From NCBI GenBank assembly GCA_002300355.1, contig NSGV01000001.1, positions 558,001 to 622,000 on the forward strand: a stretch of 64,000 nucleotides of DNA, in the 5' to 3' direction. This DNA comes from Streptomyces sp. TLI_235 (GTDB lineage Bacteria > Actinomycetota > Actinomycetes > Streptomycetales > Streptomycetaceae). The notes beneath the pieces are model-generated. The model was given only the letters and a program-made list of their open reading frames with translations, did no database searches and was not told the DNA's origin. The position numbers were made by a program, and so were the translations under genes. Shown piece by piece: positions 45,737-54,975 of the stretch (position 1 is its first letter; each line of letters opens with the position of its first letter).

Positions 45737-45765
45737 GCAGCCCCGCAGGTCAACTGCGGGGCTGC
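45737..45765 (+). terminator. Terminator of the baeRF-HPF operon
   Basis: GCAGCCCCGCAG and CTGCGGGGCTGC pair perfectly (12 bases) around GTCAA, 40 bases past the stop. Confidence 0.75.
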
Positions 45766-45830
45766 CGGGCCCTGTTCCCTTCCCAAGGCCGAACCTGCAA
45801 GGTGGGCTCCCTACGCCGGCATTGTCCGGA

Positions 45831-46493
45831 TCAGGTGGTGGAGGTCGCCGTCGGGGTCTCGTCGACCACCCTCCGGCCTCTCAGCCCGACCGTCGAATCC
45901 AGCCCAGGACGGTGCCGTTGACCGTCCAGGACCGTTCCGGCCGAGCTCCCTCGCTCGCCCTGCAGGCCACCTCCCACGCTACGCGCGCCCCTCCCGCCCA
46001 CCAGGGCCGAACGGCCCTCCCCCGGATCCGCCGAGCCCACGGCAGACCCGACCGCGCAGCACGCCACGAGCCCTCCGAGCCCCGCGGCGTCCACGTCAAG
46101 GCCTCGGTGCGCCCCGGCGGGGACCCCGTACGGGCCGCCTGGCATGCCGCCCGGCCACCGATCCCAGTGCTCCAAGCGGGCGAGCCGGTACTCCAGCCGG
46201 TCCCTCAGCAGATCGATCGCCTCGTGCATCGTCCCGGCCACCACCCGCGCCCTCGCCAGGCGTCCGTTCACGTCCAGACTGGCCCGGGCGACCGCCGACC
46301 GCCGCACCGCCGGATCGCGCCCCTGTATCAACCTCACCCGCGCGGACAGCACCCGCTCCCGCGCATGACACGCCACGGCCAGCACCGTGGCGCGCGCGTA
46401 CTCGGCCGATTCCGGCGGCATCTCGCCCCGGACCTCCACTTCGATCACGGGCACCACTGCGGATTCTGAACGGTTCACGCCCGTCCTCCTCAC
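45831..46493 (-). pseudogene. Second HPF-like gene, C-terminus lost
   Basis: Residues 1-115 match the S30AE domain of the neighbouring HPF (IEVEVRGEMPPESAEYARAT, ARASLDVNGRLARARVVAGT, AIDLLRDRLEYRLARLEHWD). After PGGMPGGPYGVPAGAHRG the frame runs through low-complexity Gly/Ala/Arg sequence unlike any S30AE_C module. So either a short, single-domain paralogue with a degenerate tail or a truncated long form. The start GTG/ATG region lies near 46493, with no clear ribosome binding site. Confidence 0.6.
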
Positions 46494-46565
46494 GCCGCGC
46501 GATCACACCGACGACTCCCCACCCGACTCCGCCCACCCGTGCCCTCCTCTGCCGGGCCCGGGACG

Positions 46566-46729
46566 GCAGGCAGCTTCGCCTTCGATCGCTTCAACTCCGC
46601 CTCCACGTCTTGATCCGCGCTGACCCGCTCCGACTCGATCCGGACCCCGTCGGGGCCGGACGGTGCAGCGGCGTCCTCCAGCGCACCGGAGACCATCAGC
46701 TCGTCCAACGCCCCGGAGCGGGCCTGCAA
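46566..46729 (-). pseudogene. PspA/IM30 C-terminal fragment (minus strand)
   Basis: The minus strand reads MQARSGALDELMVSGALEDA to DQDVEAELKRSKAKL, the last part of streptomycete PspA (phage-shock protein A). It starts exactly where the plus-strand PspA fragment begins, head to head. See the entry at 46730. Confidence 0.65.
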
Positions 46730-47089
46730 TACGCCCAGCAGGTGGAGCTGGTGTAGCAGGTGCGGCGCGGCCTGGCGGTGTGGCCACGAGCCGGAAACGA
46801 CTGGAGCTGCAGACCACCCAGTTGCGGAAGTCGAACCAGAAACCGGAGGAGCAGGCGCAACAGGCGCTGGCCGCAGGACATGAGGACCTGGGGCGAGAGG
46901 CGCTGGCGCGACGGGCGGGTCTGTTGGGGCAACTCGGCGGTCTGGAGAGGCAGGAACCGTGCTGAGGGCCGAAGAGAGAAGCTGACGGCGGCGCGCAGCG
47001 GCTGGAGGCGCGGGTGGAGTCCTTCCGCACGCGCAAGGAGACGCTCAAGGCCGAGTACACCAGGGCTGAGGCTGAGACCCGCATCGGCG
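46730..47089 (+). pseudogene. PspA/IM30 central fragment, inverted relative to its C-terminus
   Basis: Plus-strand pieces: QYAQQVELV, an in-frame TAG, QVRRGLA, then after a shift VATSRKRLELQTTQLRKSNQ to REALARRAGLLGQLGGLERQ, and RVESFRTRKETLKAEYTRAE to ETRIGE. These are consecutive parts of the PspA coiled coil. The segment should continue into the C-terminal piece, which is on the other strand to its left. Inverting 46730-47089 restores the order and puts PspA on the same strand as the FtsH relic. Confidence 0.65.
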
Positions 47090-47612
47090 AGATGGTGACC
47101 TTGGCGACCGGGTCGGCGTGCTCGCAGAGGGCTGCCACCAGAGCGTGCCCGGACTCGTGCACGGCGACCGATCGGCGTTCTTCCGGGAGCAGGGCGTTGG
47201 AGGACTCGCGGCGGCCGAGAAGCACCCTTCGTAGCCGGCGACGTCGGCGAACCGGGTGCTCGGGCGCTCGGCCTCGATGATCTTCCGTCGTGAGCGGCCG
47301 ATCGCGCTGAGACCTCCGGTCATGGCCCGGCTTGCCATCCGTCCGGACCAGAGGAACAGTCCGCCGATGAGGATCAGCGGCAGGAAGATCAGCAGAAGGG
47401 AGAGGAACGAGCTGTCGCTACTGCTCTGCTTGGCGGTGATCTCCACATGCTGGGACTGCAGTTGAGTGGTGAGTGCACTGCTGTCCAGGGCGGTCGGGAT
47501 CTGGGTGGTGAACTTGGTTCCGTCCTTGAGTTCGCCGCTGATCGCTCCCTTGTCGGTGATCTCGACCGTCTGGACCTGGCCCACGTCGACCTTCCCGGCG
47601 AAGAACGCACAG
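47090..47612 (-). pseudogene. ftsH: FtsH protease relic lacking the AAA+ domain
   Basis: It begins AFFAGKVDVGQVQTVEITDK (periplasmic domain of FtsH, first membrane helix already lost), continues with membrane helix SLLLIFLPLILIGGLFLWSG and RFADVAGYEG, then after a frame change jumps to VLLGRRESSNALLPEERRSV and the zinc site AVHESGHALVAAL. The roughly 230-residue AAA+ ATPase module between these points is missing. The gene then stops at DPVAKVTI, where the inverted PspA segment starts. Inactive. Confidence 0.75.
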
Positions 47613-48011
47613 CAGCATCATCGCATCGCGGCAGGCAGCAGCCAGCGCCGCCAGGGCGACGGAGGGGTCGGCGCGGGCTTCGGCGGCTCGCGCGGCGGCC
47701 CGGGCCTGGCCCGGCCCCGGGTGCCGGGTGGGAAAGCTCCTCGGCGTGGTCGTCTGGTGCATTCGAGCCTCCGCGCTCCATCGTCCGTCGTGGCGGCCAC
47801 GGAGGGCAGGGCCGATCGGTCCACCTGACTCGGGCATCCGCCCAGTCCGCATGCGAATCCGCCACGGGAGAACGATCCTGCAAAGAGCGGGCGTTGCTCG
47901 GCAATGCCGTCACCTGCCTGGGCATGCCCGCCCCGGAGAACCCGGCGCCAACCGCCTTGTCGAGCGACTGCCTTCGGAGTTCGTCGTCGGCCTGATCGGA
48001 AGGACGAAGCC
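47613..48011. other. Gap before the universal stress gene
   Basis: About 400 bases with no supported gene. Minus-strand frames near the right end have no family resemblance. It should contain the promoter of the gene at 48012. Confidence 0.3.
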
Positions 48012-48464
48012 ATGGCTGAGGATCCGGCCCTGGAGGGAAAGATCGTCGTGGGAGTGGACGGCTCGGAGCAGTCCCGAAGGGCGCTGCGCTGGACGGTTCA
48101 GCAGGCTGAACTCACCCACGGCGTGGTGGAGGCGGTGATGGCCTGGGAGCCGCCGTTCTCCGGGTGGGGCAGCGCGGTCCCGGTCGGCGAGGAGGCGCAT
48201 CTGGGGGAGGTGGCGCGGAAGATCCTGGCCGAGAACGTCGAGAAGGTGGTGGGTTCTCAGCCGCCGGTGCACATCCGGCTCAGGGTCGGGAAGGGCACCC
48301 CGGCCTGGGTCCTGCTTGCTGCCGCCAAGGAGCAGGCGTCTCTGCTGGTCGTCGGGCATCGCGGCCTCGGCGGCTTCGAAGGCGCCCTGCTGGGCTCCGT
48401 CGGGCAGTACTGCGTTCAGCACTCGCCCTGCCCGGTCGTGGTCGTCCGCAGCACTGCAGACTGA
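48012..48464 (+). CDS. Universal stress protein, single domain
   Basis: 150-aa UspA-fold protein. IVVGVDGSEQSRRALRWTVQ opens the fold and LLVVGHRGLGGFEGALLGSV carries the ATP-binding G-x2-G-x9-G-S pattern, so nucleotide binding is expected. Start ATG 48012 follows GGAAGGACGAAGCC. USPs are the most repeated members of the DosR/OsdR-type regulons. Intact. Confidence 0.88.
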   Translation: MAEDPALEGKIVVGVDGSEQSRRALRWTVQQAELTHGVVEAVMAWEPPFSGWGSAVPVGEEAHLGEVARKILAENVEKVVGSQPPVHIRLRVGKGTPAWVLLAAAKEQASLLVVGHRGLGGFEGALLGSVGQYCVQHSPCPVVVVRSTAD

Positions 48465-48505
48465 CGGCCACCGCGGGCCTCCCGTGAGCCGGGTCGCGTC
48501 ACCGG

Positions 48506-48646
48506 TCACTGGTCGGGCTGAGCGCCCTCCAGCGGGTGGGTCTTCGCCCACACCGCGCCGCAACGGCAGGCGAACTGCTCCACCAGGTCACCGTCTTCGT
48601 TCACCCCTAGCCCCTCGCGGAGCCGCACATGGACGTGGTCACTCAT
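48506..48646 (-). CDS. Small CxC protein, unknown
   Basis: 46-aa protein (SDHVHVRLREGLGVNEDGDL, then FACRCGAVWAKTHPLEG). A single C-x-C pair suggests metal binding. The ATG 48646 lies after GGTGGGCC. Weak but consistent codon bias; convergent with the stress protein gene. Confidence 0.45.
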   Translation of the reverse strand: MSDHVHVRLREGLGVNEDGDLVEQFACRCGAVWAKTHPLEGAQPDQ

Positions 48647-48910
48647 GGCCCACCAGCCTTCACTTCGTACTCGAAACAGGACCCCCATCATCCACGGGCG
48701 ACTGCGGGCAGGGAAGGGTCGACCCGGAGGCGTCCGCTTCGTGAGATCGGAGCACCCGGGCCATCACCCCGCGCGGACGGGTCGCACGGGCCGACGCTTC
48801 GGCGGGAGGCATCGCCGCCGTCACGGTGACGGCAGTCGCCGGTACCGGACTCGAACCGGTGGGCGCGATCACGCCGCAGTCCACGGCCCTGGCAGCCGGA
48901 GGTTGAGCCG

Positions 48911-50257
48911 ATGTCGACAGCACAGGTCACCGATCTGTACGAGGTGACGATGGCGCACTCGTACCTGCTGGAGCGGATGACCGCTCCGGCGACGTTCGAG
49001 CTGTTCGTGCGCAGGCTCCCGCCGGGCCGGGGCTTCCTGGTGGCTGCGGGCCTGGAGCCGGTGCTGGATTTCCTCGCCGAGCTGCGGGTGGACGAGGAGG
49101 ACGTCGCGGCCTTCGCCGCCGCCCTCGGCCGGCCGTACCGGGACCTGGAGCCGCTACTCGGACTGCACTTCACCGGCCAGGTACGGGCCGTGCCCGAAGG
49201 GCGGATCGTGCTCGCCGGCGAGCCCATCCTGGAGGTGACAGCGCCGCTGCCCGAGGCGCAGCTGGTGGAGTCGTTCCTGCTCAACCAGGTGTGCCACCAG
49301 ACGGCGGTGGCATCCAAGGCGGCGCGGTGCGTGATCGCGGCGGCCGGTCGGCCGGTGGTGGACTTCTCGTTGCGCCGCACCCATGGCGTGTCGGCGGGCG
49401 GGCAGGCGGCCCGGTTGGGTGCGCTGGTCGGCTTCGCCGGGACGAGCAACGTGGCTGCCGCGCGCCGGTACGGTCTGCGGGCGGTGGGCACGATGGCGCA
49501 CTCGTACATCGAGGTGTTCGGCGACGAGGCCGAGGCGTTCCGGGCCTTCGCCCGGGCCCACCCCGGCCCGGTGACCTTTCTGGTGGACACCTACGACACG
49601 GAGGCCGGCGTCGCCGTCGCCGCCCGGGTGTTGCGCGAGCTCGGGCTGCACGAGGGCTGCGCGGTGCGGCTCGACAGCGGCGACCTCGGGTCCCTGGCCG
49701 TCTCCGCCCGGCGGATCCTGGACGAGGCCGGGCTGCCCGAGGTGCGGGTCACCGCGAGCGGTGGGCTGGACGAGTACGCGGTGGAGGAGCTGGTGCGCAC
49801 GGGCGCGCCGATCGATGTTTTCGCCGTCGGGACCCTGGTCGGGGTGGCCGCCGACGCGCCGTACCTGGACGCGGCCTACAAGCTGGTCGCCTACGACGGC
49901 CGGCCGATGATGAAGCTCTCCACCGGCAAGGTGACCGCTCCCGGGGCCAAGCAGGTCCACCGCGTGCCCGGATTTGCCGACACCGTCGCACTGGCCGACG
50001 AGCCCGCGCCGGCGGGCACCCGGCCGCTGCTGCAGACCGTGATGGCGAACGGCCGCCGCACCGGCCCCGCCCGGTCACTCACCGAAGCCCGGGCCACGTT
50101 CGAGGCAGATCTCGCGGAACTCCCGGACGCCGCCCGCCGTATCGCCGAGCCGCGTGCCTCGATGCCCGCCGTCTCCGAACGGCTGCGGTCACTCACCGAC
50201 GAGGTCCGCCGATCGATCGAGGCGCGACAACGAACGGTTCGCGACCTGGACGGCTGA
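48911..50257 (+). CDS. pncB: Nicotinate phosphoribosyltransferase
   Basis: 448-aa enzyme of NAD salvage that joins nicotinate and PRPP. Family motifs: VTDLYEVTMAHSYLLERMTA, DFSLRRTHG with the phosphohistidine-type His, GTSNVAAARRYGL, GTMAHSYIEVFGDE, and the PRPP-site strand LDSGDLGSLAVSARRILDEA with VTASGGLDEY. The M. tuberculosis homologue PncB2 (Rv0573c) belongs to the DosR regulon, matching the context. The ATG 48911 is preceded by GGTTGAGCC, a weak site. Intact, standing alone on the plus strand. Confidence 0.9.
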   Translation: MSTAQVTDLYEVTMAHSYLLERMTAPATFELFVRRLPPGRGFLVAAGLEPVLDFLAELRVDEEDVAAFAAALGRPYRDLEPLLGLHFTGQVRAVPEGRIVLAGEPILEVTAPLPEAQLVESFLLNQVCHQTAVASKAARCVIAAAGRPVVDFSLRRTHGVSAGGQAARLGALVGFAGTSNVAAARRYGLRAVGTMAHSYIEVFGDEAEAFRAFARAHPGPVTFLVDTYDTEAGVAVAARVLRELGLHEGCAVRLDSGDLGSLAVSARRILDEAGLPEVRVTASGGLDEYAVEELVRTGAPIDVFAVGTLVGVAADAPYLDAAYKLVAYDGRPMMKLSTGKVTAPGAKQVHRVPGFADTVALADEPAPAGTRPLLQTVMANGRRTGPARSLTEARATFEADLAELPDAARRIAEPRASMPAVSERLRSLTDEVRRSIEARQRTVRDLDG

Positions 50258-50298
50258 GCGGGCCGGCCCCATCCGCAGGGGGCGACGGTGGAGACGTG

Positions 50299-50480
50299 TC
50301 AGTTGGGTGTGACGAGCCTGACCTCGGCGTCCACCACGCCGGGGACGGCACGCACCAACCGTTCCATCACCGGGAGTGCCGAAGCGTCGGGCAGCGTCCC
50401 GCTCAGGGTGATCCGTCCCTCCTCCGCACGGACGTCGACGGCCGAAGCCTGTTCGGGCTTCAGCACGGCGAGGAGTTCCT
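50299..50480 (-). pseudogene. BON-domain fragment
   Basis: About 58 residues ending at 50299: PEELLAVLKPEQASAVDVRA, ITLSGTLPDASALPVMERLV, VPGVVDAEVRLVTPN. This is a BON domain as found at the C-terminus of CBS-BON stress proteins. Its upstream part is missing; the frame is joined to the truncated DevS-like gene at about 50475, a deletion scar. Confidence 0.6.
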
Positions 50481-51374
50481 CGGGTCCTTGCGCACGTCGG
50501 CGGTGGTGACCAGCCCGCCCGTCCGGGCGGCGGCACCCACGAAGGACCCTTCCCTCGGCAGAACGAGCCCGCGGTGCACCTCCGCGTCCAGTCCGACCGC
50601 GACCCTCACCTCGAGGCTCCGGTTGTCCGAGGAGGGCAGTGCGACGACGGTCAGGTCCGCCCCGGCGATGTCGGCCGCACGGGCGATCAGGAGGTCGAAC
50701 ACCTCCTGCTGGGAGCTGCCCGACAACAGGCTGTTGGTGACCTCCGCGTTCGCTGCCAGCCAGCGCTCGCTCAGCCTGGCCTGGGTGTACAGCCGGGCTT
50801 TGTCGATCGCCACGCCGGCCGCCACCGCCAGGGTCTCGAGGACGGATTCGTCCTCGGCGTCGAACTCCGCGCCACCCCGCTTCTCGGTCAGGTAGAGATT
50901 GCCGTAGACCCTGTCGCGGACCCGGATCGGCACACCCAGGAAGCCGTGCATCGGCGGGTGGTGCTCCAGAAAGCCATGCGAGGACGGGTGCGCGGAGAGC
51001 TCCGGCAGGCGCAGCGGCTCGGGGTGCCGGATCAGCTCGCCCAGCAGGCCGTGCCCGCGTGGGAGCGGGCCGATGCGCTCGATCTGCTCCTGGTTGGTAC
51101 CGACGGGGATGAACTGCGAGAGCCGCTGGTCCTCGCCGATGACACCCAGCGCGCCGTACTCTGCGTCCACGAGAGTGACCGCGGCCTGCACGATGTGCTG
51201 GAGCACCTGGCTGAGGTCGAGGTCGCGGCCGACCGCGAGGACCGCCTCCAGGAGGCCGTGGATCCGGTTCCTGGTGCCGTGTGCGGCGTCCAGACGCGAC
51301 TGCAAGGCGCTCAGGAGCTCGTCGAGTCTCGGCTGTGCCGAGTCGGTGGGACCCGGTTCCGAGGATGAGCCCAC
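50460..51374 (-). pseudogene. DevS/DosS-like sensor, truncated after the GAF domains
   Basis: 304 residues remain. A first complete GAF (LVDAEYGALGVIGEDQRLSQ to HPPMHGFLGVPIRVRDRVYG) follows the entry helix RNRIHGLLEAVLAVGRDLDL, then helices and the first half of a second GAF (LTVVALPSSDNRSLEVRVAV to GSFVGAAARTGGLVTT). DevS/DosS and OsdK kinases have exactly GAF-GAF-HisKA_3-HATPase. Here the end of GAF-B and the whole kinase part are gone, replaced by a fragment of a BON protein. It cannot phosphorylate a regulator. Confidence 0.75.
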
Positions 51375-51427
51375 CGCACCACTCCGTTCGCAGGTGTGAC
51401 CCCGGGTTCCAGACTAGGGCGGGTACC

Positions 51428-51449
51428 TCGGGCTGTCCCTCCGGCCCGA
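51428..51449. promoter_or_regulatory. GC-rich inverted repeat upstream of the DevS-like gene
   Basis: TCGGGC-10 bases-GCCCGA lies 54 bases upstream of the DevS-like start. Its half-sites are similar in style to DevR/OsdR boxes, but GC-rich inverted repeats occur by chance in this DNA. Confidence 0.25.
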
Positions 51450-51498
51450 TACCCCGGGGTGGTGACCGGTGCGGGCGTCCTGGACCGCACGGAAGATC

Positions 51499-54117
51499 TC
51501 AACGGGTGGTGCGTCCCGCACGGCGCCTGGATCGCGTGCTCAGGCGGGCTGCCGCGAAGCCGACGGGCGCCGCCATGGCGGCTGCGACAAGGTCCGGCCA
51601 CGCCAACGGCTCGGTCTCCAGAACCGTGCGGAGGAAGGGAAGATAGAGCGCCGCGCAGGCCAGAACCGCCGAGGCCAGGACGGCTGCGGGCAGGAAGAGG
51701 TTCTCGCGGGTGAACAGTCGGTCGCGCAGCCCGAGCACCACGCCGAGTTGCGCCGCCAGCAGTGCGACGAACAGAACGCTCTGCCACGGGCGCCCCGTCT
51801 CATGGGCCCAGATGCCGGCCGCGAGGCTCGCCGCGGTGGCCACCGCCCCCAGCATCAGGACGTGCTGCCAGAGTCCGGCACCGAGCACGTGTTCGTGCGG
51901 CGGACGCGGGGGTCTGCTCATGGTGTGCGGGGACACCGGCTCTGCGCCGGTCGCGACGCCGGTCAGGCCGTGGGTGAGCAGGTTGATCCACAGGATCTGG
52001 CCGGCTCGCAGCGGCAGGGCGAGGCCGACGACGGGGCCGATGAGCATGACGAGGATCTCGGCGGCGCCTCCGGCGAGTCCGTAGATCAGGAAGCGGCGGA
52101 TGTTGTCGTAGACCCGGCGGCCCTCCTCGACGGCTGCGACGACGCTGGTCAGCTCGTCGTCGGCGAGGACGAGGTCGGCGGCCTGCCTGGCCACCTCCGT
52201 CCCGCGCCGTCCCATGGCGACGCCGATGTCGGCCTGGCGCAGGGCGGGGCCGTCGTTGACCCCGTCGCCGGTCATGGCGGTGACGTCGCCCCGGTCCTGC
52301 CAGGCCCGGATGATGTCGAGCTTCTGCTGCGGGTCGGTGCGGGCGAACACCCGGACCGTGGTCGGGTCCGCGACGCCGCCCGCCGCCAGGGCAGGGCCGG
52401 TGACCACGTCGGCGGGTGGGGCGTCGGCGTCGAGCAGGCCGACCCGGGTGGCGAGCGCGTGGGCGGTGGCGGGGTGGTCGCCGGTGATCAGGACCGTGGT
52501 GATGCCGGCCCGGCGGCAGGCGGCCAGGGTGGCGGGAACGGCGGGTCGGGGAGGGTCGCTGATCGCGGTCAGGCCCAGGAGTCGCAGCCCGGTCTCGGCG
52601 TCCTCGGCCTGTGCCGGCGGTTCGGGAAGATGGGCGGTGGCGACGGCGAGGACTCGGTAGCCGTCTGCGGCAAGGCGGGCAGCCTCACGACGGGCGTGTT
52701 CGAGCAGATGCGGTGGTTCGTCGAGCAGGGCGGCGTCGAGGACCGTTTCGGGGGCGCCCTTCAGGCAGATCTGGACCTGGCCCGAAGGCTCGCGGTGCAG
52801 GGTGGTCATCCGTTTGCGGATGCTGTCGAACGGGGCTTCGCCGCACCGCGGTCGCTCGCGCAGGAGTTGGTCGTGGTCGCAGCCTGCCTTTGCGGCGGCG
52901 GCCATCAGCGCGGCCTCGGTCGGATCGCCGAGTGCGGTCCACCGGCCGTCCCCGTCGTGGGCGCCCTCCCCGGGGGGCCGTAGCGCGGCGTCGTTGCACA
53001 GTGCCGCCACGGCCAGCAAGTCCCGGACGGGGCGCAGGTCGGCCGGTTCGGCCGGGTGGCCGTCGGCCAGGATCTCGCCGAGCGGCTCGTAGCCGCTGCC
53101 GGTGAGCGTTACCGTCCCGTGGGGTGTCCAGAGCTGTTCGACGACCATGCGCCCTTCCGTGAGGGTGCCGGTCTTGTCGGTGGCGAGCATGGTCACCGAT
53201 CCGAGGGTCTCCACGGCGGGCAGCCTGCGGACGACGGCGTGGCGGGCGGCCATGCGCCGCGCGCCGAGGGCGAGTGCCAGGGTGACGACGGCGGGGAGCG
53301 ACTCGGGGACGGCCGCCACGGCGAGGCTGATGGCCGTCACTCCCATGACGGCGGGCGGCTGGCCGCGGGCGAGGCCGAGGGCGAAGACCACGACGCACAG
53401 ACAGACGGCCACCAGCGCCAGGACTTTGCCGAGGTCGGCTAGGCGTCGTTGCAGCGGGGTGGGCTCGGCTCTCGGATGGAGGAGGGCTGCGATGCGGCCG
53501 AGGGCGCTGTCGGCTCCGGTGGCCGTGACGGTGGCGACCGCCCGGCCGCGCACGACGACGGTGCCCGCCTGGACATGCATGGCGTCCGAGTGCGCGCTGT
53601 GGGTGTCCTTGTCGACCGGTACGGATTCGCCGGTCAGCATCGACTCGTCGACGAGCAGGGCGGATGCCTGGTCGAGCACCGCGTCCGCCGGGACGATGTC
53701 GCCCTCGCCGAGCAGTACCACGTCGCCCGGTACGACGGCGGTGGAGGGCACCGCGCGTTCCGTTCCGGCGCGCAGGACGCGCGCGGTGGGAGCTGTCATG
53801 GCCGAGAGGGCCGCGACGGCGTTGTCGGCGCGGATCTCCTGGATCACCCCGACCGTGGTGTTGACCACGATCACCAGGGCGATGACGACGGCGTCCGGAT
53901 GGTCGCCGATCGCCAGGGTGAGCGCGACGGCTGCCAGCAGGACCATGATCAGCGGGTCGCGCAGTTGGACGGCCACTCTCGACCACAGCGGCACCCGGGG
54001 TGCGGACTGGATTTCGTTGGGCCCGTGCCGCGCCAGTCGCCGGGCGGCCTCGGTGTCCTCCAGGCCCCGGGGCCGCAGCTCGGACGGCGGCGTGGTGCCG
54101 GGAGGAGACGCGGTCAC
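51499..54117 (-). CDS. P2-type cation-transporting ATPase (CtpF-like), copy A
   Basis: 872-aa ion pump with the full P-type layout: TGES at 162-165, PESLPA in helix M4 at 271-276, phosphorylation site DKTGT with Asp314, and the hinge TGDGVNDGPALRQADIGVAM. The C-terminal part has further membrane helices. PES-L-P in M4 is of the Ca2+/Mn2+-type or similar divalent cation group. M. tuberculosis CtpF is in the DosR regulon. GTG 54117 follows GGAGGCCGAG. It is 37 bases after the DUF4389 gene, in the same operon. Confidence 0.88.
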   Translation of the reverse strand: MTASPPGTTPPSELRPRGLEDTEAARRLARHGPNEIQSAPRVPLWSRVAVQLRDPLIMVLLAAVALTLAIGDHPDAVVIALVIVVNTTVGVIQEIRADNAVAALSAMTAPTARVLRAGTERAVPSTAVVPGDVVLLGEGDIVPADAVLDQASALLVDESMLTGESVPVDKDTHSAHSDAMHVQAGTVVVRGRAVATVTATGADSALGRIAALLHPRAEPTPLQRRLADLGKVLALVAVCLCVVVFALGLARGQPPAVMGVTAISLAVAAVPESLPAVVTLALALGARRMAARHAVVRRLPAVETLGSVTMLATDKTGTLTEGRMVVEQLWTPHGTVTLTGSGYEPLGEILADGHPAEPADLRPVRDLLAVAALCNDAALRPPGEGAHDGDGRWTALGDPTEAALMAAAAKAGCDHDQLLRERPRCGEAPFDSIRKRMTTLHREPSGQVQICLKGAPETVLDAALLDEPPHLLEHARREAARLAADGYRVLAVATAHLPEPPAQAEDAETGLRLLGLTAISDPPRPAVPATLAACRRAGITTVLITGDHPATAHALATRVGLLDADAPPADVVTGPALAAGGVADPTTVRVFARTDPQQKLDIIRAWQDRGDVTAMTGDGVNDGPALRQADIGVAMGRRGTEVARQAADLVLADDELTSVVAAVEEGRRVYDNIRRFLIYGLAGGAAEILVMLIGPVVGLALPLRAGQILWINLLTHGLTGVATGAEPVSPHTMSRPPRPPHEHVLGAGLWQHVLMLGAVATAASLAAGIWAHETGRPWQSVLFVALLAAQLGVVLGLRDRLFTRENLFLPAAVLASAVLACAALYLPFLRTVLETEPLAWPDLVAAAMAAPVGFAAARLSTRSRRRAGRTTR

Positions 54118-54154
54118 CTCGGCCTCCGGTCCTGGCCGGTACGGTGGCCGGCCG

Positions 54155-54831
54155 TCACCGCGGTCCTGCCGTGTCCGGCGCACCGCCGGGTTCCGGGCCG
54201 CCCTGGTCGAGGCGGAACGGCGGGTAGGTGTCGGTCATCAGTGCGGCGTAGGCGGCGACCCTCAGCACCCAGCGGTCGAGGCCGACGACGAGATCGAAGA
54301 TCCCGAGCGGGTAGCGGCCGGTCACCGTCAGGGAGACCCCGGCGAACAGCACCAGCAGGCCTACGAGGCCCCCGCTGGCCCAGCCTTCCCGGCCTCCCCC
54401 ACGAAGATCGCCACAAGGGCGTACTGCGGGATTGCGAGCAGCCACCACTTGACCAGCACGAGGCCACGTGACAACTGCTCGGGGTAGGCGATGTCCAGGT
54501 GCGCGGGGTAGTCGGGCTCCTCGGCCAGGGTGAACGGCGGGTACCGGTCGGTGCCCAGTGCCCCGTAGGCGTAGTAGGACACCCGCCAGGACCATCGCAG
54601 TACGCCGAGATTGAAGTCGAAGATCGGGCGCGGGTAGCGGCCGGTGAAGAGGATCGCGAAGAAGGCGACCACGCTGAGGACGACGAAGACGATCCAGAGG
54701 AAGAACAGGACGATCCAGTGCGGGATCGCCAGGATCCACTTCACCAGCCACATCCAGCGTGACAGTGGCAGGTCCAACCGCGCATCGACGCGCACCGGCT
54801 GGCCGGTTGTTGAGAAGGCCATGCGGATCAT
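54155..54831 (-). pseudogene. DUF4389 membrane protein with one-base frameshift
   Basis: Two tandem DUF4389 units. The first ([55 protein letters not shown]) is intact and followed by [20 protein letters not shown]. In a G-run at about 54400 a missing G shifts the frame, and the second unit follows as [50 protein letters not shown]. With one base restored the protein is complete, about 225 aa. DUF4389 proteins recur in streptomycete stress clusters. A homopolymer sequencing error is quite possible. Confidence 0.75.
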
Positions 54832-54975
54832 CTCCCTCGGATGCCGCCGAAGTCATGGCTGCCACGGCGGTCCTGCGCCTCCCGGCGTGCGTCAGGGGTC
54901 GGGGCTGGGCCGGTCAGCTTGCCCGGTGAAGGCGGAAGTCCTCCCCTACCAGGCGGCTCGTCCGGCGGGTTCTGC

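Noticed and set aside
45831-46130. C-terminal dimerisation module for the second HPF gene
   Set aside because: All three minus-strand frames were read; none shows the FHLF-T-x-E/VLYRRYDG-type blocks seen in the intact HPF.
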